From the NCBI GenBank assembly GCA_014191855.1, contig BJHF01000004.1:1-64000 (forward strand): a stretch of 64,000 bases of DNA, read 5' to 3'. Made by a program: the position numbers and the translations under genes. The notes beneath the pieces were generated by a model. That model saw nothing but the letters and a program-made list of their open reading frames with translations. It was not told the origin of the DNA and did no database searches. How positions within the stretch are numbered: position 1 is the stretch's first letter; every line of letters begins with the position of its first letter. Shown one piece after another: positions 8,059 to 18,000 of the stretch. Source of the stretch: Deltaproteobacteria bacterium. Lineage in GTDB: Bacteria > Myxococcota_A > UBA796 > SXON01.

Positions 8059-8064
8059 GAATGG

Positions 8065-8093
8065 AGGATACCACGCCGCGCCAGCGTTACCCT
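8065..8093. promoter_or_regulatory. Compact divergent pair of leaderless -10 boxes
   Basis: On the minus strand TATCCT (8065-8070) lies 6 nt before the GTG at 8058. On the plus strand TACCCT (8088-8093) lies 8 nt before the ATG at 8102. The whole divergent control region is only 43 bp, and neither gene has a Shine-Dalgarno sequence. Confidence 0.5.
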
Positions 8094-8101
8094 CCGCCCC
8101 C

Positions 8102-8899
8102 ATGCCCACCGTATTGAGCAGCGGCGTTCGCCTGCACTACGAGGTCGCCGGCCACGGTGATCCCGTCCTGCTGATCATGGGCTTCGCCGTGCCCGGTAGC
8201 GGGTGGCGGCTTCAGGTGGAGGCGCTCGCCGCGCACCACCGCGTGATCACGTTCGACAATCGTGGCGTTGGGCGGTCGGATGCCCCGACCGGTCTCTACT
8301 CCACCGACCAGATGGCGGCGGACGCCGTAGCGTTGCTCGACCACCTATCGGTCGAGCAGGCGCACGTGGTGGGCATCTCGATGGGCGGGATGATCGCCCA
8401 GAAGTTGGCGCTGCGCCATCGGGAGCGGGTGCGGACGCTCGCGCTGCTGGCGACGCACGGCGGCGGGCCGGCGGCGCTTCCGGCGTTGAGCACGCTACGC
8501 CGGTTCCTCACGCTCCAGCGCGCCACCGATCCCGCCCAACGCTTCCGCTTGTTCACCGAGATCCTGTTCACGCCGGCCTTCGTGGCCGAGCACGGCGATC
8601 GTTTACGCGCCGGTATGCAGACCGACCTCTTGGAGCAGGGGCAGAGCGCCGCCGGCTTTCGCGGCCAGATGTCGGCGATCATCGGGCATCGTACCGGTGC
8701 CCGCCTCGGTGAGCTCAAGGGGCTCCCCACCCTCCTGCTGCACGGCGAGGCCGACGCGATCGTGAACCCCGCGAACGCTCGCCTGCTGCACCAATGGATG
8801 CCGTGGGCGACATTGCGTACGCTTCCTGGCGTGGGCCACGGCATCAACGTCCAGGCGCGGGACACCGTCAATCAGGCGTTGTTGGCGCACTTCCGGTAG
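8102..8899 (+). CDS. Alpha/beta hydrolase (esterase/lactonase type)
   Basis: The protein has 265 residues with no signal peptide, so it is probably cytosolic. The fold landmarks are LLIMGFAVPGSGW (oxyanion strand), FDNRGVGRSDAP, nucleophile elbow GISMGG, acid in LHGEADAIV, and histidine in PGVGHGIN. The triad Ser-Asp-His is therefore complete. It resembles 3-oxoadipate enol-lactonase/haloperoxidase-like members of the AB-hydrolase family, but the substrate is not predictable. The start at 8102 follows a TACCCT box by 8 nt. The 3' end overlaps the convergent small gene by 32 nt. Confidence 0.8.
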   Translation: MPTVLSSGVRLHYEVAGHGDPVLLIMGFAVPGSGWRLQVEALAAHHRVITFDNRGVGRSDAPTGLYSTDQMAADAVALLDHLSVEQAHVVGISMGGMIAQKLALRHRERVRTLALLATHGGGPAALPALSTLRRFLTLQRATDPAQRFRLFTEILFTPAFVAEHGDRLRAGMQTDLLEQGQSAAGFRGQMSAIIGHRTGARLGELKGLPTLLLHGEADAIVNPANARLLHQWMPWATLRTLPGVGHGINVQARDTVNQALLAHFR

Positions 8900-9101
8900 C
8901 CGGGGATGACTCCGTCGGCGTCACCCACTCGCCGGCCCGGATCATCGCCTCGCCGGTGGGGTCGATTCGACCCGATGGGGTTCCGAGCCCGGGAATCCGC
9001 GTGGACAGGCGCACGACGGCTTCGCCCTCCGCCCAGGGGTCGGCCGAGGCATCCCAAGTCAGGAGCTCCGGCAGGTCCGACCAGGCTCCGGCGAGGAGCA
9101 T
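8868..9101 (-). CDS. Small protein of unknown function (77 aa)
   Basis: The ATG at 9101 is preceded at a good distance by TAAGGAG, where TAA is the stop of the upstream broken gene, so translation is well supported. The product is Trp/Pro/Gly-rich (MLLAGAWSDLPELL ... LSTRIPGLGTPSGRIDPTG) with no membrane helix and no recognised domain. Its coding sequence overlaps the 3' end of the convergent hydrolase by 32 nt. It may be the remaining intact cistron of an operon whose first gene is decayed. Confidence 0.5.
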   Translation of the reverse strand: MLLAGAWSDLPELLTWDASADPWAEGEAVVRLSTRIPGLGTPSGRIDPTGEAMIRAGEWVTPTESSPATGSAPTTPD

Positions 9102-9110
9102 CGGCGCTCC

Positions 9111-9960
9111 TTAGCCTCCTTCCTTCACCTGGGTGAACTCGTCGTACTGGGCGTACTCGGCCGGGTAGACCGCGATCCCCTCCTGGGACCACACCTCGAG
9201 CCCATCGGGGTCCTCGATGAGGGTGTACACCATGACGTTGCGACCGTTCGAAGCTGCATCCAGCCCGGGGCAGGTGAACGTGACGACCGCCGCGAAGGGA
9301 TCGTCGAAGAGCGCTTGCCCCTCGGCGTCATCGGTGCCCCACGTGAAGGCCAGCGCCTGCCCGTCGGCGTCGACCACGCGGGTTTCGATGCTCAGCGACT
9401 CGCCTTCGAGGCAGGCGCTCTGGCTTGGGCGTGGGTAGCCGATCACGAGCGGGACCGAATCGGTGCTCCCCCCGAGAGGCCGAGCCATCGCATGGAGGTA
9501 GACGATCTGGCGAGAGCGCACCGGATCGCGCACAACCGGCGGAAGCTCGTTGTTTTCCGCCTGCTCGGCCGTCTGCTCGGCTTGCACGCTCTCGACCGGC
9601 AGCGAGCCTCAGAGGTCGCCCCCGTACGCGCCGGTCGCAGTTACCGTCAGCGGGATCGAGCAGCCTGGGCCGAGCGTAAACAGGACGTCGGACTTGGATT
9701 CCTCTGCCTCGCCCGGAACCCCGGTGCCCGTTCCTCCGGAGCCGATGCCCGTGCCGCCGTGGTGGCCCCCCGTGTGCCACTTCGCCGTTGCCCGATTGGC
9801 GGTGACCACCGCCCCGGCCTCGGGATACAGAATTTCAGATTCGTATGCGGGCCCCATCCTCCACGTGGGAGCCCTCGTTGCTCAACATCACCGTGGCGGT
9901 GACCGCTCCGTCGAGCGCAACGTCGCCCAACTCAAGCATTTCTGCGTCAAACGTCATCGT
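9111..9960 (-). pseudogene. Broken secreted PKD/HYDIN-type protein gene
   Basis: Three segments read as one protein if two lesions are repaired. From the ATG at 9960 the frame encodes LELGDVALDGAVTATVMLSNEG, a HYDIN-like 'choice-of-anchor' strand pattern. A frame change is needed near the GGGG run at 9852-9855. The next segment (…DVLFTLGPGCSIPLTVTATG) ends at a TGA at 9609-9611. The same frame then continues as GSLPVESVQAEQ … to a TAA at 9111, with a PKD-like domain (LSIETRVVDADGQALAFTW). One frameshift plus one nonsense codon argue for decay. A sequencing error could explain one lesion but less easily both. Confidence 0.6.
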
Positions 9961-10077
9961 TGGGTAAGTGGTGCTCCGATCGACGGCCCCGCCGCGCGGC
10001 GGCAGCGCGATCGGCCGCAAGCCAGCCTGACCACGCTACGGGTCCCGGCCGATCGCCCCCACCCCGTTTGCCCCAGC

Positions 10078-12891
10078 CTACCCGCCGCCCCCGCCGGCCA
10101 CTGGCGCGACCACCGGGACCGCTCCCGGGAAACTGCCGCCGAGTGCGCCAGCCGGGCCCGTGACGGCCACCTGCTCGCGACCGGCACAGTCGATGAGCAC
10201 GCGGGCGAGCGACTCGGCCCGGACTGCGGCCGCACGTTCAGCCAGGCCGCGGAACTCGGTGAGCACCGGAGCGCCGGCTTCGCCAGCGTGTACCGCGGCC
10301 GCACGCAGGGTGAGGCGGCTGAAGAGACCGTCCACCTCCTGCACGGCCATGCCCGTGTTGGATGCCCAGGTCCGCTTGGCCGCCGCAAGGTCCGCATCGT
10401 TCACCCCGACGGAAACCTCGGCGATCACGGATAGAATCTCGTCGAGCGCCTGGGCGGCACCGGAAGTCTCAACCTCGGTCACGACGCCCATCAGGCGCGT
10501 CCGACTGTCGATCTCGCTCACGCCCGCTCGAACGTCGTAAGTGAGGTGACGATCGGCGCGCAACGACCGCGTGAGTCGCTCCTGGATCAACGTCGCCGCA
10601 ATCTCGCCGATCGCCGCATGGCCCTTCACCCGACACACGACGTCGAGGCGTGTCTGCGGGCGATCAGGATCGTCTGCAAGGTACACCGTGCGAGCCGCGA
10701 CGGGCGGGAGCGCGGGGAGCGGCGCCGACGCGAGCGTGCCCATCGCCTCGCCCGATCGCGCGGGCCAGCCCTTCCAGTCCCCGAGCCAATCCTCCGCAGC
10801 GCGCGCCGCCAGTTCGGGTTCGATGCGCCCGACGACCAGGACCGTGGCGTACTCCGGCCGGTGCAGGGCCACCATCCAAGCCTGAGCCGCCTCGGCACCG
10901 GCGCGGGTACCGGCTCCGAAACGGGAGGCGGCGATGCGCCGGACGAGCCACTCAGGGTCTTCGTTGGCTCGCGCCGCGGATTCCCCGAGAAGCGCACCGG
11001 CTGCAGCCGCATGGGCTCGATGCTCCGGCTCCGACCCGAATTGACCCACCAGGGCGGACTGGACGTCGCGCTCCACACCGAGGTTGGCGATCTCGAAGTG
11101 GAGGCTGTCGAGCTGGCGACGAAGGAGGTAGAACGAGGGTTCAAGCGCCCCGGCGTCGGTCGCAAGGGCGTAGAGTTGCGAGGCACCGTGCCGTGTCGAC
11201 AGCCACCTGCCGAACAAGCCGATCGGTGCGCGGAACAGGTCGAACGGGGCCGTGTGGTAGCGGTCGAGCCCCACATCGGCGAGCCAGAGCACCGCTGGGT
11301 CGGCCGCGGCCGCGTCAGCGTCGGCGAACACGACGCCGACCCGCGCGCGCGGTCCTCCGACCGTCGGGACGATGAGGAGGCGCATGCCGTTCGAAAGGGA
11401 GGTTTCTCGCGCCGAGCTCAGCGAGGGAAGCGCGAGCCGGCGCGCCAGCTCGGCACCCCCACTCGGGGCCGGGACTGACGCTGCCGACCCCATCGGCGCG
11501 GCGCCCGGAGCACCGGTCGACAACGCGCCTACGGCAGACACCGACTCCCGCCTTCCCGGCTCCACGATCACCCGAATCGCCCGCCGGGGGGGCAGCCAGC
11601 GCTCGGCGAACGCGCGCAGCTCCTGGATTCCAACGGCATTGATGGCTGCAAACGCCGAGCCTTCATCGTTCATCCAGCCCGTGTCATGGGCGTAGGACGC
11701 CAAATCGAGGGCTCTCTGCCAGCGCGTGAGATCGCCAAGGCGCTCATGGAGGCGCTCGGCGTTCAGCTCCCTGAGCCCCTGGAGCGGTAGCACATAGTGC
11801 GACAGAGCAGACCCCGCGACCTCCTCGGCGGCCACGAGCGCGAGTCGGAGGATCTCCGCCGGCTTTCGGCGCGAATAGACGCCAAGAAAGCACGTCGCGG
11901 ACGACATCTCGGCGCCCGGCGAGTAGGTGCAGTCCACGGTTTCCACGGCGTCCCCTGCGCCGCGACCCACGTAGTGCCTGATCTCCGCCTCCAACAGCTC
12001 AACGGCGTCCAACGCCACGGCGCGTTCGCCTTGCTCGATCGCCCCGGGCAGCGTCCAGTAGATCACCACCGAAGGGCGGCGATCGTTCCCTTCTATCGTG
12101 CGGATCTCGCGCGACCGCGCTTCCAGAGGCGCCGGGAGCTTCGGTCTCGCATGCCCCACGCACGCGATCGGCCCAGTGGCCGGCGCCACCCGGACGGAGT
12201 CGGGAAGTGCCCCGCTGAGGAGTTGGCCGACCTTGGCGAGATCCACGTCGCCTGTAATGGCGAGCGTTGTGCGCGCGGGGAGCCAGTGGCTGGCCGTCCA
12301 CGCTCCCACGCTGGCGAGATCGAGCCCGCCCAGCTCGTCCGCCCGCTTATCCCAGAGCTCGGGGGGGAGCAGGGCATCCAGCAACGTCGATTCGAGTCGC
12401 TCGGCCAGCGGGACACCCCGCCACGTGAGCTCGTTGGCGACGATCGCCACCTCGGCGTCCAGCTCGACGGTGGTCAGGCCCGCCATCGGCTCCGTGAGCC
12501 GCAGGCCCTCCAGCCGCAACAGATCCGCGAGCGCATCGGCGGGGGCGGTCGCGACGAATTCGGTACGATCGCGCAGCGTGAACGCGTTTGACGTGCCGCC
12601 GACCGCGTCGAGCCGCTCCATCACCTCCTCGCCACCGTGGCGCGTCCGAAACCAGAGGTGTTCCGCAACGTGGGGGGCCTGGGGGGCGCCGGGCTGCGCG
12701 TCGGCAAGGCCGCCATCCACCACCGAAGCCACCGTGACCAGCGGCCGCGCCGGATCCCGGCGTATCACCACCAGCATCCCCGAGGGGAGGCACGCCGAGG
12801 CGGACTCGCCGTCCCACGTGAGCATCGGGGCGTGCACCTCCGGTGCAGGACGGGCCCATGTCGCGGCCACGAGCAGGAGGAAACCGAGCAT
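10078..12891 (-). CDS. M16-family zinc protease, fused two-half form
   Basis: The protein has 937 residues with a signal peptide (MLGFLLLVAATWA), so it is exported. HVAEH (residues 74-78) is the inverted HXXEH zinc motif, and Glu154 in the VANEL helix, 76 residues after His78, is the third ligand. A second M16-like half follows from about residue 490 (LSNGMRLLIVPTVGG...) without the zinc motif, as in pitrilysin or fused PqqL-like enzymes where the second half is structural. It probably degrades peptides in the periplasm. The start follows TACTTT by 6 nt. It ends about 120 nt before the broken gene downstream. Confidence 0.85.
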   Translation of the reverse strand: MLGFLLLVAATWARPAPEVHAPMLTWDGESASACLPSGMLVVIRRDPARPLVTVASVVDGGLADAQPGAPQAPHVAEHLWFRTRHGGEEVMERLDAVGGTSNAFTLRDRTEFVATAPADALADLLRLEGLRLTEPMAGLTTVELDAEVAIVANELTWRGVPLAERLESTLLDALLPPELWDKRADELGGLDLASVGAWTASHWLPARTTLAITGDVDLAKVGQLLSGALPDSVRVAPATGPIACVGHARPKLPAPLEARSREIRTIEGNDRRPSVVIYWTLPGAIEQGERAVALDAVELLEAEIRHYVGRGAGDAVETVDCTYSPGAEMSSATCFLGVYSRRKPAEILRLALVAAEEVAGSALSHYVLPLQGLRELNAERLHERLGDLTRWQRALDLASYAHDTGWMNDEGSAFAAINAVGIQELRAFAERWLPPRRAIRVIVEPGRRESVSAVGALSTGAPGAAPMGSAASVPAPSGGAELARRLALPSLSSARETSLSNGMRLLIVPTVGGPRARVGVVFADADAAAADPAVLWLADVGLDRYHTAPFDLFRAPIGLFGRWLSTRHGASQLYALATDAGALEPSFYLLRRQLDSLHFEIANLGVERDVQSALVGQFGSEPEHRAHAAAAGALLGESAARANEDPEWLVRRIAASRFGAGTRAGAEAAQAWMVALHRPEYATVLVVGRIEPELAARAAEDWLGDWKGWPARSGEAMGTLASAPLPALPPVAARTVYLADDPDRPQTRLDVVCRVKGHAAIGEIAATLIQERLTRSLRADRHLTYDVRAGVSEIDSRTRLMGVVTEVETSGAAQALDEILSVIAEVSVGVNDADLAAAKRTWASNTGMAVQEVDGLFSRLTLRAAAVHAGEAGAPVLTEFRGLAERAAAVRAESLARVLIDCAGREQVAVTGPAGALGGSFPGAVPVVAPVAGGGGG

Positions 12892-12897
12892 CGCGGC

Positions 12898-12903
12898 AAA
12901 GTA
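12898..12903 (-). promoter_or_regulatory. Predicted -10 box of a leaderless promoter
   Basis: On the minus strand TACTTT is followed by GCCGCG and the ATG at 12891, with no Shine-Dalgarno sequence. Confidence 0.45.
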
Positions 12904-13002
12904 GCGCGTCGTGGGGCGCCCGGAGGCGCGCCCGGTCGTCGGGCTCGAAGCGCCTCGTTTCCCGATGGGAACGGCTCACGCGGCAACCATCGTTTCCAGC
13001 AG

Positions 13003-13020
13003 GGTCAATGATCGTTGACC
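13003..13020. promoter_or_regulatory. 18-bp palindrome, possible operator or enhancer site
   Basis: GGTCAATGATCGTTGACC is a palindrome with 16 of 18 matching positions, located between the divergent M16 and lipoprotein genes. It is 41 nt upstream of a predicted sigma-54 promoter, so a regulator-binding role is plausible. Confidence 0.4.
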
Positions 13021-13060
13021 CGCAGGGAGACGGCGATCAGAACAATCGGCGTTCAACCAA

Positions 13061-13076
13061 TGGCATGAAACCTGCA
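13061..13076 (+). promoter_or_regulatory. Predicted sigma-54 promoter (-24/-12)
   Basis: TGGCATGAAACCTGCA has the GG-N10-GC spacing and TGGCA/TGC cores of sigma-54 promoters. It would start transcription near 13087, about 20 nt before the ATG of the lipoprotein gene, which has a GAGG ribosome binding site. Confidence 0.45.
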
Positions 13077-13107
13077 AGGTGGGGCACGTTCCCCAAGCGA
13101 GGCTCCC

Positions 13108-13875
13108 ATGACCCTTTCGTTGACCCTGTCCCTCCTCTCCGCCTGCGACCTGTCCGGCGCCCCCGTTTCGCCTGTGGACTCCGACACCCTCGAGGTTGTA
13201 GACCCCGCCGAGTTCGAACCCGCGGGCACCGACCTCGAGCGCTTCGATTTCACCGCTCGGGCCGAAGTGGCCGATGCGGTCTTCGTCGGCGAGGTCGAGC
13301 GCATCGACTACCGGCAGTCGAGCCCCGATTCCCGGGGCGGAACGCTGCCCTTCACCTTCGTCACGTGGCGAGCGGAGCGGGCCTGGAAGGGCGTCGCGCC
13401 CGGGCAGCGCGTCACCGCGCGCTTCGTGGGCGGCGTGACCCCTGAGGGCTACGCCAGCGTCGTCTCCGAGCTTCCGCTCTTCCAGGAGGGCGACCGCGAC
13501 GTGATCTTTCTTGACCAGAATGGGCTGGCCGGCTGTCCCCTGCTGGGGTGCGCCGCCGGTCGCCTACGCCTCATCGACGGCCGCGTGTACGACGACGAAG
13601 GCGGTAGCCTCGTTGCCGACGAAGCGGGCGAGGTGGTCGTAGGCGGCTGGCGCAACCTGCCTGAGGTGAACGTCGTTACCGTCGGCACGGTGCTGGTCGA
13701 CCGTCGGGTCGACCAGGACGGGCCTGGGGAGGGCGCGGACGGGATGCCGGAGCGCGCCTTCACCGGCCTGCTCGACTCCCGCCTCGTGAACCTCCGTTCG
13801 GCCCCCACCACCCGCTCCGTGAACCCCGACGCGCCGTTCGTCGTGCGCTTCCTCGATCGCGAGCCCTCTCGCTGA
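13108..13875 (+). CDS. Lipoprotein of unknown function
   Basis: The protein has 255 residues and a short uncharged lipoprotein signal (MTLSLTLSLLSAC, Cys13). The start is supported by GAGG 6 nt upstream. The mature part has a beta-rich domain (DAVFVGEVERIDY ... FTFVTWRAERAWKGVAPGQRVTARFVGG) resembling proteins that describe or bind a secreted partner, plus a CPLLGC pair. No known family is recognised. It lies 35 nt upstream of the matrixin-like protease, probably in one operon under the predicted sigma-54 promoter, so the two may work together outside the cell. Confidence 0.65.
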   Translation: MTLSLTLSLLSACDLSGAPVSPVDSDTLEVVDPAEFEPAGTDLERFDFTARAEVADAVFVGEVERIDYRQSSPDSRGGTLPFTFVTWRAERAWKGVAPGQRVTARFVGGVTPEGYASVVSELPLFQEGDRDVIFLDQNGLAGCPLLGCAAGRLRLIDGRVYDDEGGSLVADEAGEVVVGGWRNLPEVNVVTVGTVLVDRRVDQDGPGEGADGMPERAFTGLLDSRLVNLRSAPTTRSVNPDAPFVVRFLDREPSR

Positions 13876-13910
13876 TTCCAAAGCCTTTCCCCCCACGTTC
13901 GGAGACTCCC

Positions 13911-14978
13911 ATGCACGCCCTTCGCCGCATCGCCGCCCTCGCATTCGCCGGCCTCGCCCTCGCCCCCGTGGCCTCGGCCTACAACATCGGTACCGCCAAG
14001 TGGGCGAGCAGTCCCAAGCTGCTCATCTACCCGAGCGACGTGACGGACAACGCCAAGGAGTGGGCGGTGCTGCAGTCCGTCGCAACCCGACTCCAACAGA
14101 ACTCCTCGACTATCGGCTTCTCGGTTGGGGTGGACGACGCCGACGGCGTTTGGACCAGCAACGGAGAGAACGAGATTCTCTACACCGATTCCGCCACCTG
14201 GCTCTGCGGCTCGGACGCCTGCTGCTGGACCTCCGCCACAACGACTCAAATCGTCGAGGCGGACGTGTTCTTCAACAACGTCGACATGTGGGAAACGTCC
14301 TATGCCAAGACGGACAGTTGGGCCTACGGCGGCATGAAGCGCCCGATGGCGGCCACCGCGATGCACGAATTCGGGCACGCGCTGGGGCTCGGCCACGTGA
14401 GCAACCTGTACAACATCATGGGCGGGGATCACACCTTCCTCAACACCAATGGAAACACCTACTCGGTGCGGCTCGGCGAGGACGCTAGCTCCGGTCTGCG
14501 CGCCCTCTATGGGAGCACCACCGGTGGCTACGAGGATGTGACCGTTTCCCATTTCATGTACGACTCGTTCAGCGGCGAGTACAGCACGCACAAGCGTGTG
14601 CCCGTTTACGACAGCTCGGGCGGTGTGGCCGCCAACGCGGGCACCGCGCTGGAACCGGTGTACAAGCTCACCAAGGGGGGGAGGTTCTATTTCGTGGCGA
14701 CGCTTGAGAACAACGGTGCGAAGTCGCAATCGCCGGGCCTCCGTGTTTACCTGTCTACCGACTCCACCATCACCACAGCCGACACGCTCCTCACGTCCAC
14801 ATCGCTCACGCTCACGCCCGACTCGCCGTACGCCTACGTGTACACCGGCACGCTCTCCAGCTCGTTGACTTCGGGGGCGACGTACTACCTCGGGGTCGTG
14901 CTTGATCCCACCAACGCAATCGCCGAGGTCGACGAGAACAACAACGCCGCCTACGTTTCGGCCATCCGCATCAACTGA
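13911..14978 (+). CDS. Secreted matrixin-like zinc protease with CARDB domain
   Basis: The protein has 355 residues with a classical signal peptide (MHALRRIAALAFAGLALAPVASA). HEFGHALGLGH (residues 152-162) is the metzincin zinc motif, and NIMGG gives the Met-turn at Met170, so this is an M10/matrixin-type peptidase. A Cys-rich loop (CGSDACC) precedes it. From about residue 225 a CARDB/Ig-like domain follows (FYFVATLENNGAKSQSPGLRVYLS ... ATYYLGVVLDPTNAIAEVDENNNAA), common in secreted proteins of this bacterial group. A GGAG ribosome binding site supports the start. It probably acts on extracellular or prey proteins, but the target is unknown. Confidence 0.85.
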   Translation: MHALRRIAALAFAGLALAPVASAYNIGTAKWASSPKLLIYPSDVTDNAKEWAVLQSVATRLQQNSSTIGFSVGVDDADGVWTSNGENEILYTDSATWLCGSDACCWTSATTTQIVEADVFFNNVDMWETSYAKTDSWAYGGMKRPMAATAMHEFGHALGLGHVSNLYNIMGGDHTFLNTNGNTYSVRLGEDASSGLRALYGSTTGGYEDVTVSHFMYDSFSGEYSTHKRVPVYDSSGGVAANAGTALEPVYKLTKGGRFYFVATLENNGAKSQSPGLRVYLSTDSTITTADTLLTSTSLTLTPDSPYAYVYTGTLSSSLTSGATYYLGVVLDPTNAIAEVDENNNAAYVSAIRIN

Positions 14979-15048
14979 GGTGCCGAGTCCGCCGGAGAAC
15001 CGTTGGCCCGGGGGAGGATGCGGGATGTCGCACCGCCTTTCCACGCTT

Positions 15049-15066
15049 CCGGAGCTACTCCTCCGG
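15049..15066. terminator. Hairpin between convergent genes
   Basis: CCGGAG and CTCCGG pair around a 6-nt loop. The TAG stop of the minus-strand gene (15055-15057) lies in the loop. No T-run follows. Confidence 0.4.
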
Positions 15067-18000
15067 CGTGACCGAACCCCAGTCGGACGCCACGAAGCCG
15101 CCGCTGGCGGGGAAAGTGAACTGGTACCAGGCGCTGCGGCGGCCGGCGCGCTGCTCCGGCACCTCCGGGGCGACGTCGCGACCCGCGTAGCTCTCGCGCA
15201 GCAGCAACACCGTTTGCCCGGCCGTCTGGCCGACGAAGCAACGATGGACGGGGAGCTCCTCGAAGTGTTCCCCACAGGTTCCGTGCGTGATCGACTCCCC
15301 GCCGGTCACGCCGGCCCACGGCTTGTCGAGCGCCGCCCCGCCGTCGAGGGAGACGGGAAGGGTAACGGGTTTGCCGCGCGAGAGGTGGACGGTGGGGATG
15401 TAACAACAGTGGGCACCAGCCGTGAATTCCCAGGTGATCGGGTCGGGGAGACCATCGCCGTCGAGGTCGGCGATGCTGGGGCGGAGCGCGGCGGCAACCG
15501 CGGCGAGATCAACGCCCTCCGAGGCCGAGACCTCCACCCACCGGGCGACGTTCGGATCGACGATCACGCGCCGGGGCTCAAGGAGTTGGAGGTCGATCTG
15601 GACGAAGCCGCCTTCGAGGCACTGCACATCGGAGATCGAGCGCCAACGCAGCTTCTGCGCGTCGCTCACCCCCGGAACGCCCGACACCCACACCCACGCG
15701 GAGCGGTCCGCGACAACGTCGTGAACGGAGACGCCGTGCGGCGACGTGTAGACTTGGCGATCGCCGCAGCGAACACCGGCTTCGAGGGGGCCCAGGCCGA
15801 GGTCGGAGATCGTGAGGAGGCCGAGTTCGGGGAGAGGGAACCCGGTCGCCGACGCGCGCAGGACGGAACGTTGATCCACGATCGCGAGGGTAAACGGGGG
15901 TGAGGTCGGCTTGCCGGGCGCCCAGGCTGGCGTCCAGGCGCCACCGCGGAGGGTGTCGGGAGCGTCGGGCAGGGGGGGAAGCGCCATCGCCTCCCACACC
16001 CACGAGACGGCGGGGTGCACCTCGGAGTGGCTTGCCGGCACGAGCGATAATGCACGTTGCGGCTCCAGCTCGGTGAACTCCATCCGACCAAAAAGCATCC
16101 AGGCCAGGTTCTGGAGCAGCTCCGGGGTGCCCCATGCGGCTGCGGGCACCAGACCGGTGCGAACGCCGAACGAACCACCCGAATCCGCGGTCAGGGTGCG
16201 ACCATCGGCCAGTGTCAGCGTGAGGTGCGTGTAGGCAGCGCCGCTCCCTCCATCGTACGTCAGCGCGTAGTGATCCACGCGACCATCGCCGTCGTAATCG
16301 GCGTCTCCGGACTCGGGCACGTCGAGCACGTCCAGTGCGCCGTCGGCCACCGACGTCGCCGGAACGCCGCGATAAAAGCCGAATACAAAGGGGGGAGGCT
16401 GCTCGGTCGCATCCACGCTCAGTTCCTCGTCGAGCCTCCCCTCGAGGGCGATCTGGCCGCCGATGGGCGGGCTTCCCACCGGCCGGTACACGAGCGTCCC
16501 CGACCCCGACTCCGCCCAGCGCGCCGGCCCGAGCGTGCCCATCACCTGCGCGAACGCCGCCGCCTTCGGAACGCCGGGCGGAAGTACGACGCGCTCGTCG
16601 ATCCCCAGGGTCGGCACCTTCTCCGCGAGGAACAGCCACTCCGCTCGGTGCGCCCACGCCGGTCCGCTGAAGGTCCCGCGGAAGTCTCGCGACAGACCGA
16701 ACATCGCGATGCCGCCAAACAGTGCGGCTGATCCCCACCGCCCGCCGAGCCGCGCCGCCCCGATCCCGACGATCAACGCCAGCCCGCCCTGCGCGAACAA
16801 CTGCAGTCGCATGGCATCGGGAAGGGGGGCCACCTTGAACACGAATGGCGCCGAAGCCACGAGCAGCCACGCGGCGGCCCGCCACCCTGCGCCCAGCCCC
16901 TTCTTGGCCCCGTGCAGCGCCAGCCCCCACCACAGAATCGGCGTGAAGCCGGCGTGCATCCACAAGAAAAAGCCCGAGCTGGGCCCCGGTTCTCCGAATC
17001 GCGGGAGCAGCGCCCCGAGGACTGACCGCGCGTCGAAGCCCTGGCCCGGCACCAACGCCCGCGCCCCCACGCCGCCGCCCAACTCGCCGCCTCCGACCAC
17101 CAGCAAGCTCGCCCCGACCGCCACGGCCGCCCCCACCCCAAGCCATGCCCGCACCGCCCCCTTTTGCCAGGCGAACACCGCGATGAGCGGCGCCACCATG
17201 ACCAGATCGGCCCGCGTAGCCACTGCGGCGATCCCGGCGCCCGCCGCGAGCAACGCCGATCCCCAGCGTCGATCCTCGCGATGCTCGCCGGCCGCGAACA
17301 GCGCCAACGTGGCCCAGGTGACACCGCTCACGTGCATCGCCTCCGACCACGAGAGCGCGGCGTGCGCGGGGAGCAGCGCCGCCGCGACGCCCGCGCCCCA
17401 GCCGAGGCGCGGCCCAGCCTCTCGGATGCCGATGGCGGCGATCAGCGCTGGCCACGCGCAGGAAAAAAGCAGGTTCGTCAAGAACACCGCCTCGGGGCGG
17501 CTCCCGAGGGCCCACACCCCCGGCCGCATCCACACCGCGTACCCTGGGCCCCAGGTCGAAATGTGCGAAAGCCCTATTCCAACGAGCAGCTTCTCGTACC
17601 CGGCCCCGCCGCCGTTGAACAGCGCTGGCTCCGTGAACCCGACGCGCACCGCGAACGCGATGAGGAACGTTCCCGCAACCAACCGGGGCCACGCGCGCAG
17701 CCGCCACGCGCCGCCGAGCGCGGCAGCGATCCCGATGAGGGCGAGGGAAAGGGTCCGCCAGCCCTCTGAAGGAGCCAGCGCCGCCGAGGCTGCGAGGCGT
17801 TCGCAAAGCGGCTCCAGATGGATCGCGCCCACGGGCCCCTCCACCAGCTCGGGCCGCGGAAAAAGCGCCAAGCCACCGCCCGCGCACTGTCCGTGGTGTA
17901 GCCCATCAAACGGCGCGATCTCCGCGACCATCTGGCCGCCCGCCTCGTCCTCCAGCCGGTACCGCTCAAACTCCGGATGGCTGAGCACCTCCACGACGCG

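Noticed and set aside
9609-9611. In-frame TGA considered as selenocysteine or read-through
   Set aside because: No catalytic Cys-like context or stem-loop typical of a selenocysteine insertion signal was seen, and a second lesion lies upstream, so decay is simpler.
15578-17887. 769-residue alternative frame on the same strand as the GT-C-like gene
   Set aside because: It overlaps a frame with membrane helices and DxDxDG motifs, and its own translation is Arg/Gly-rich without hydrophobic segments.
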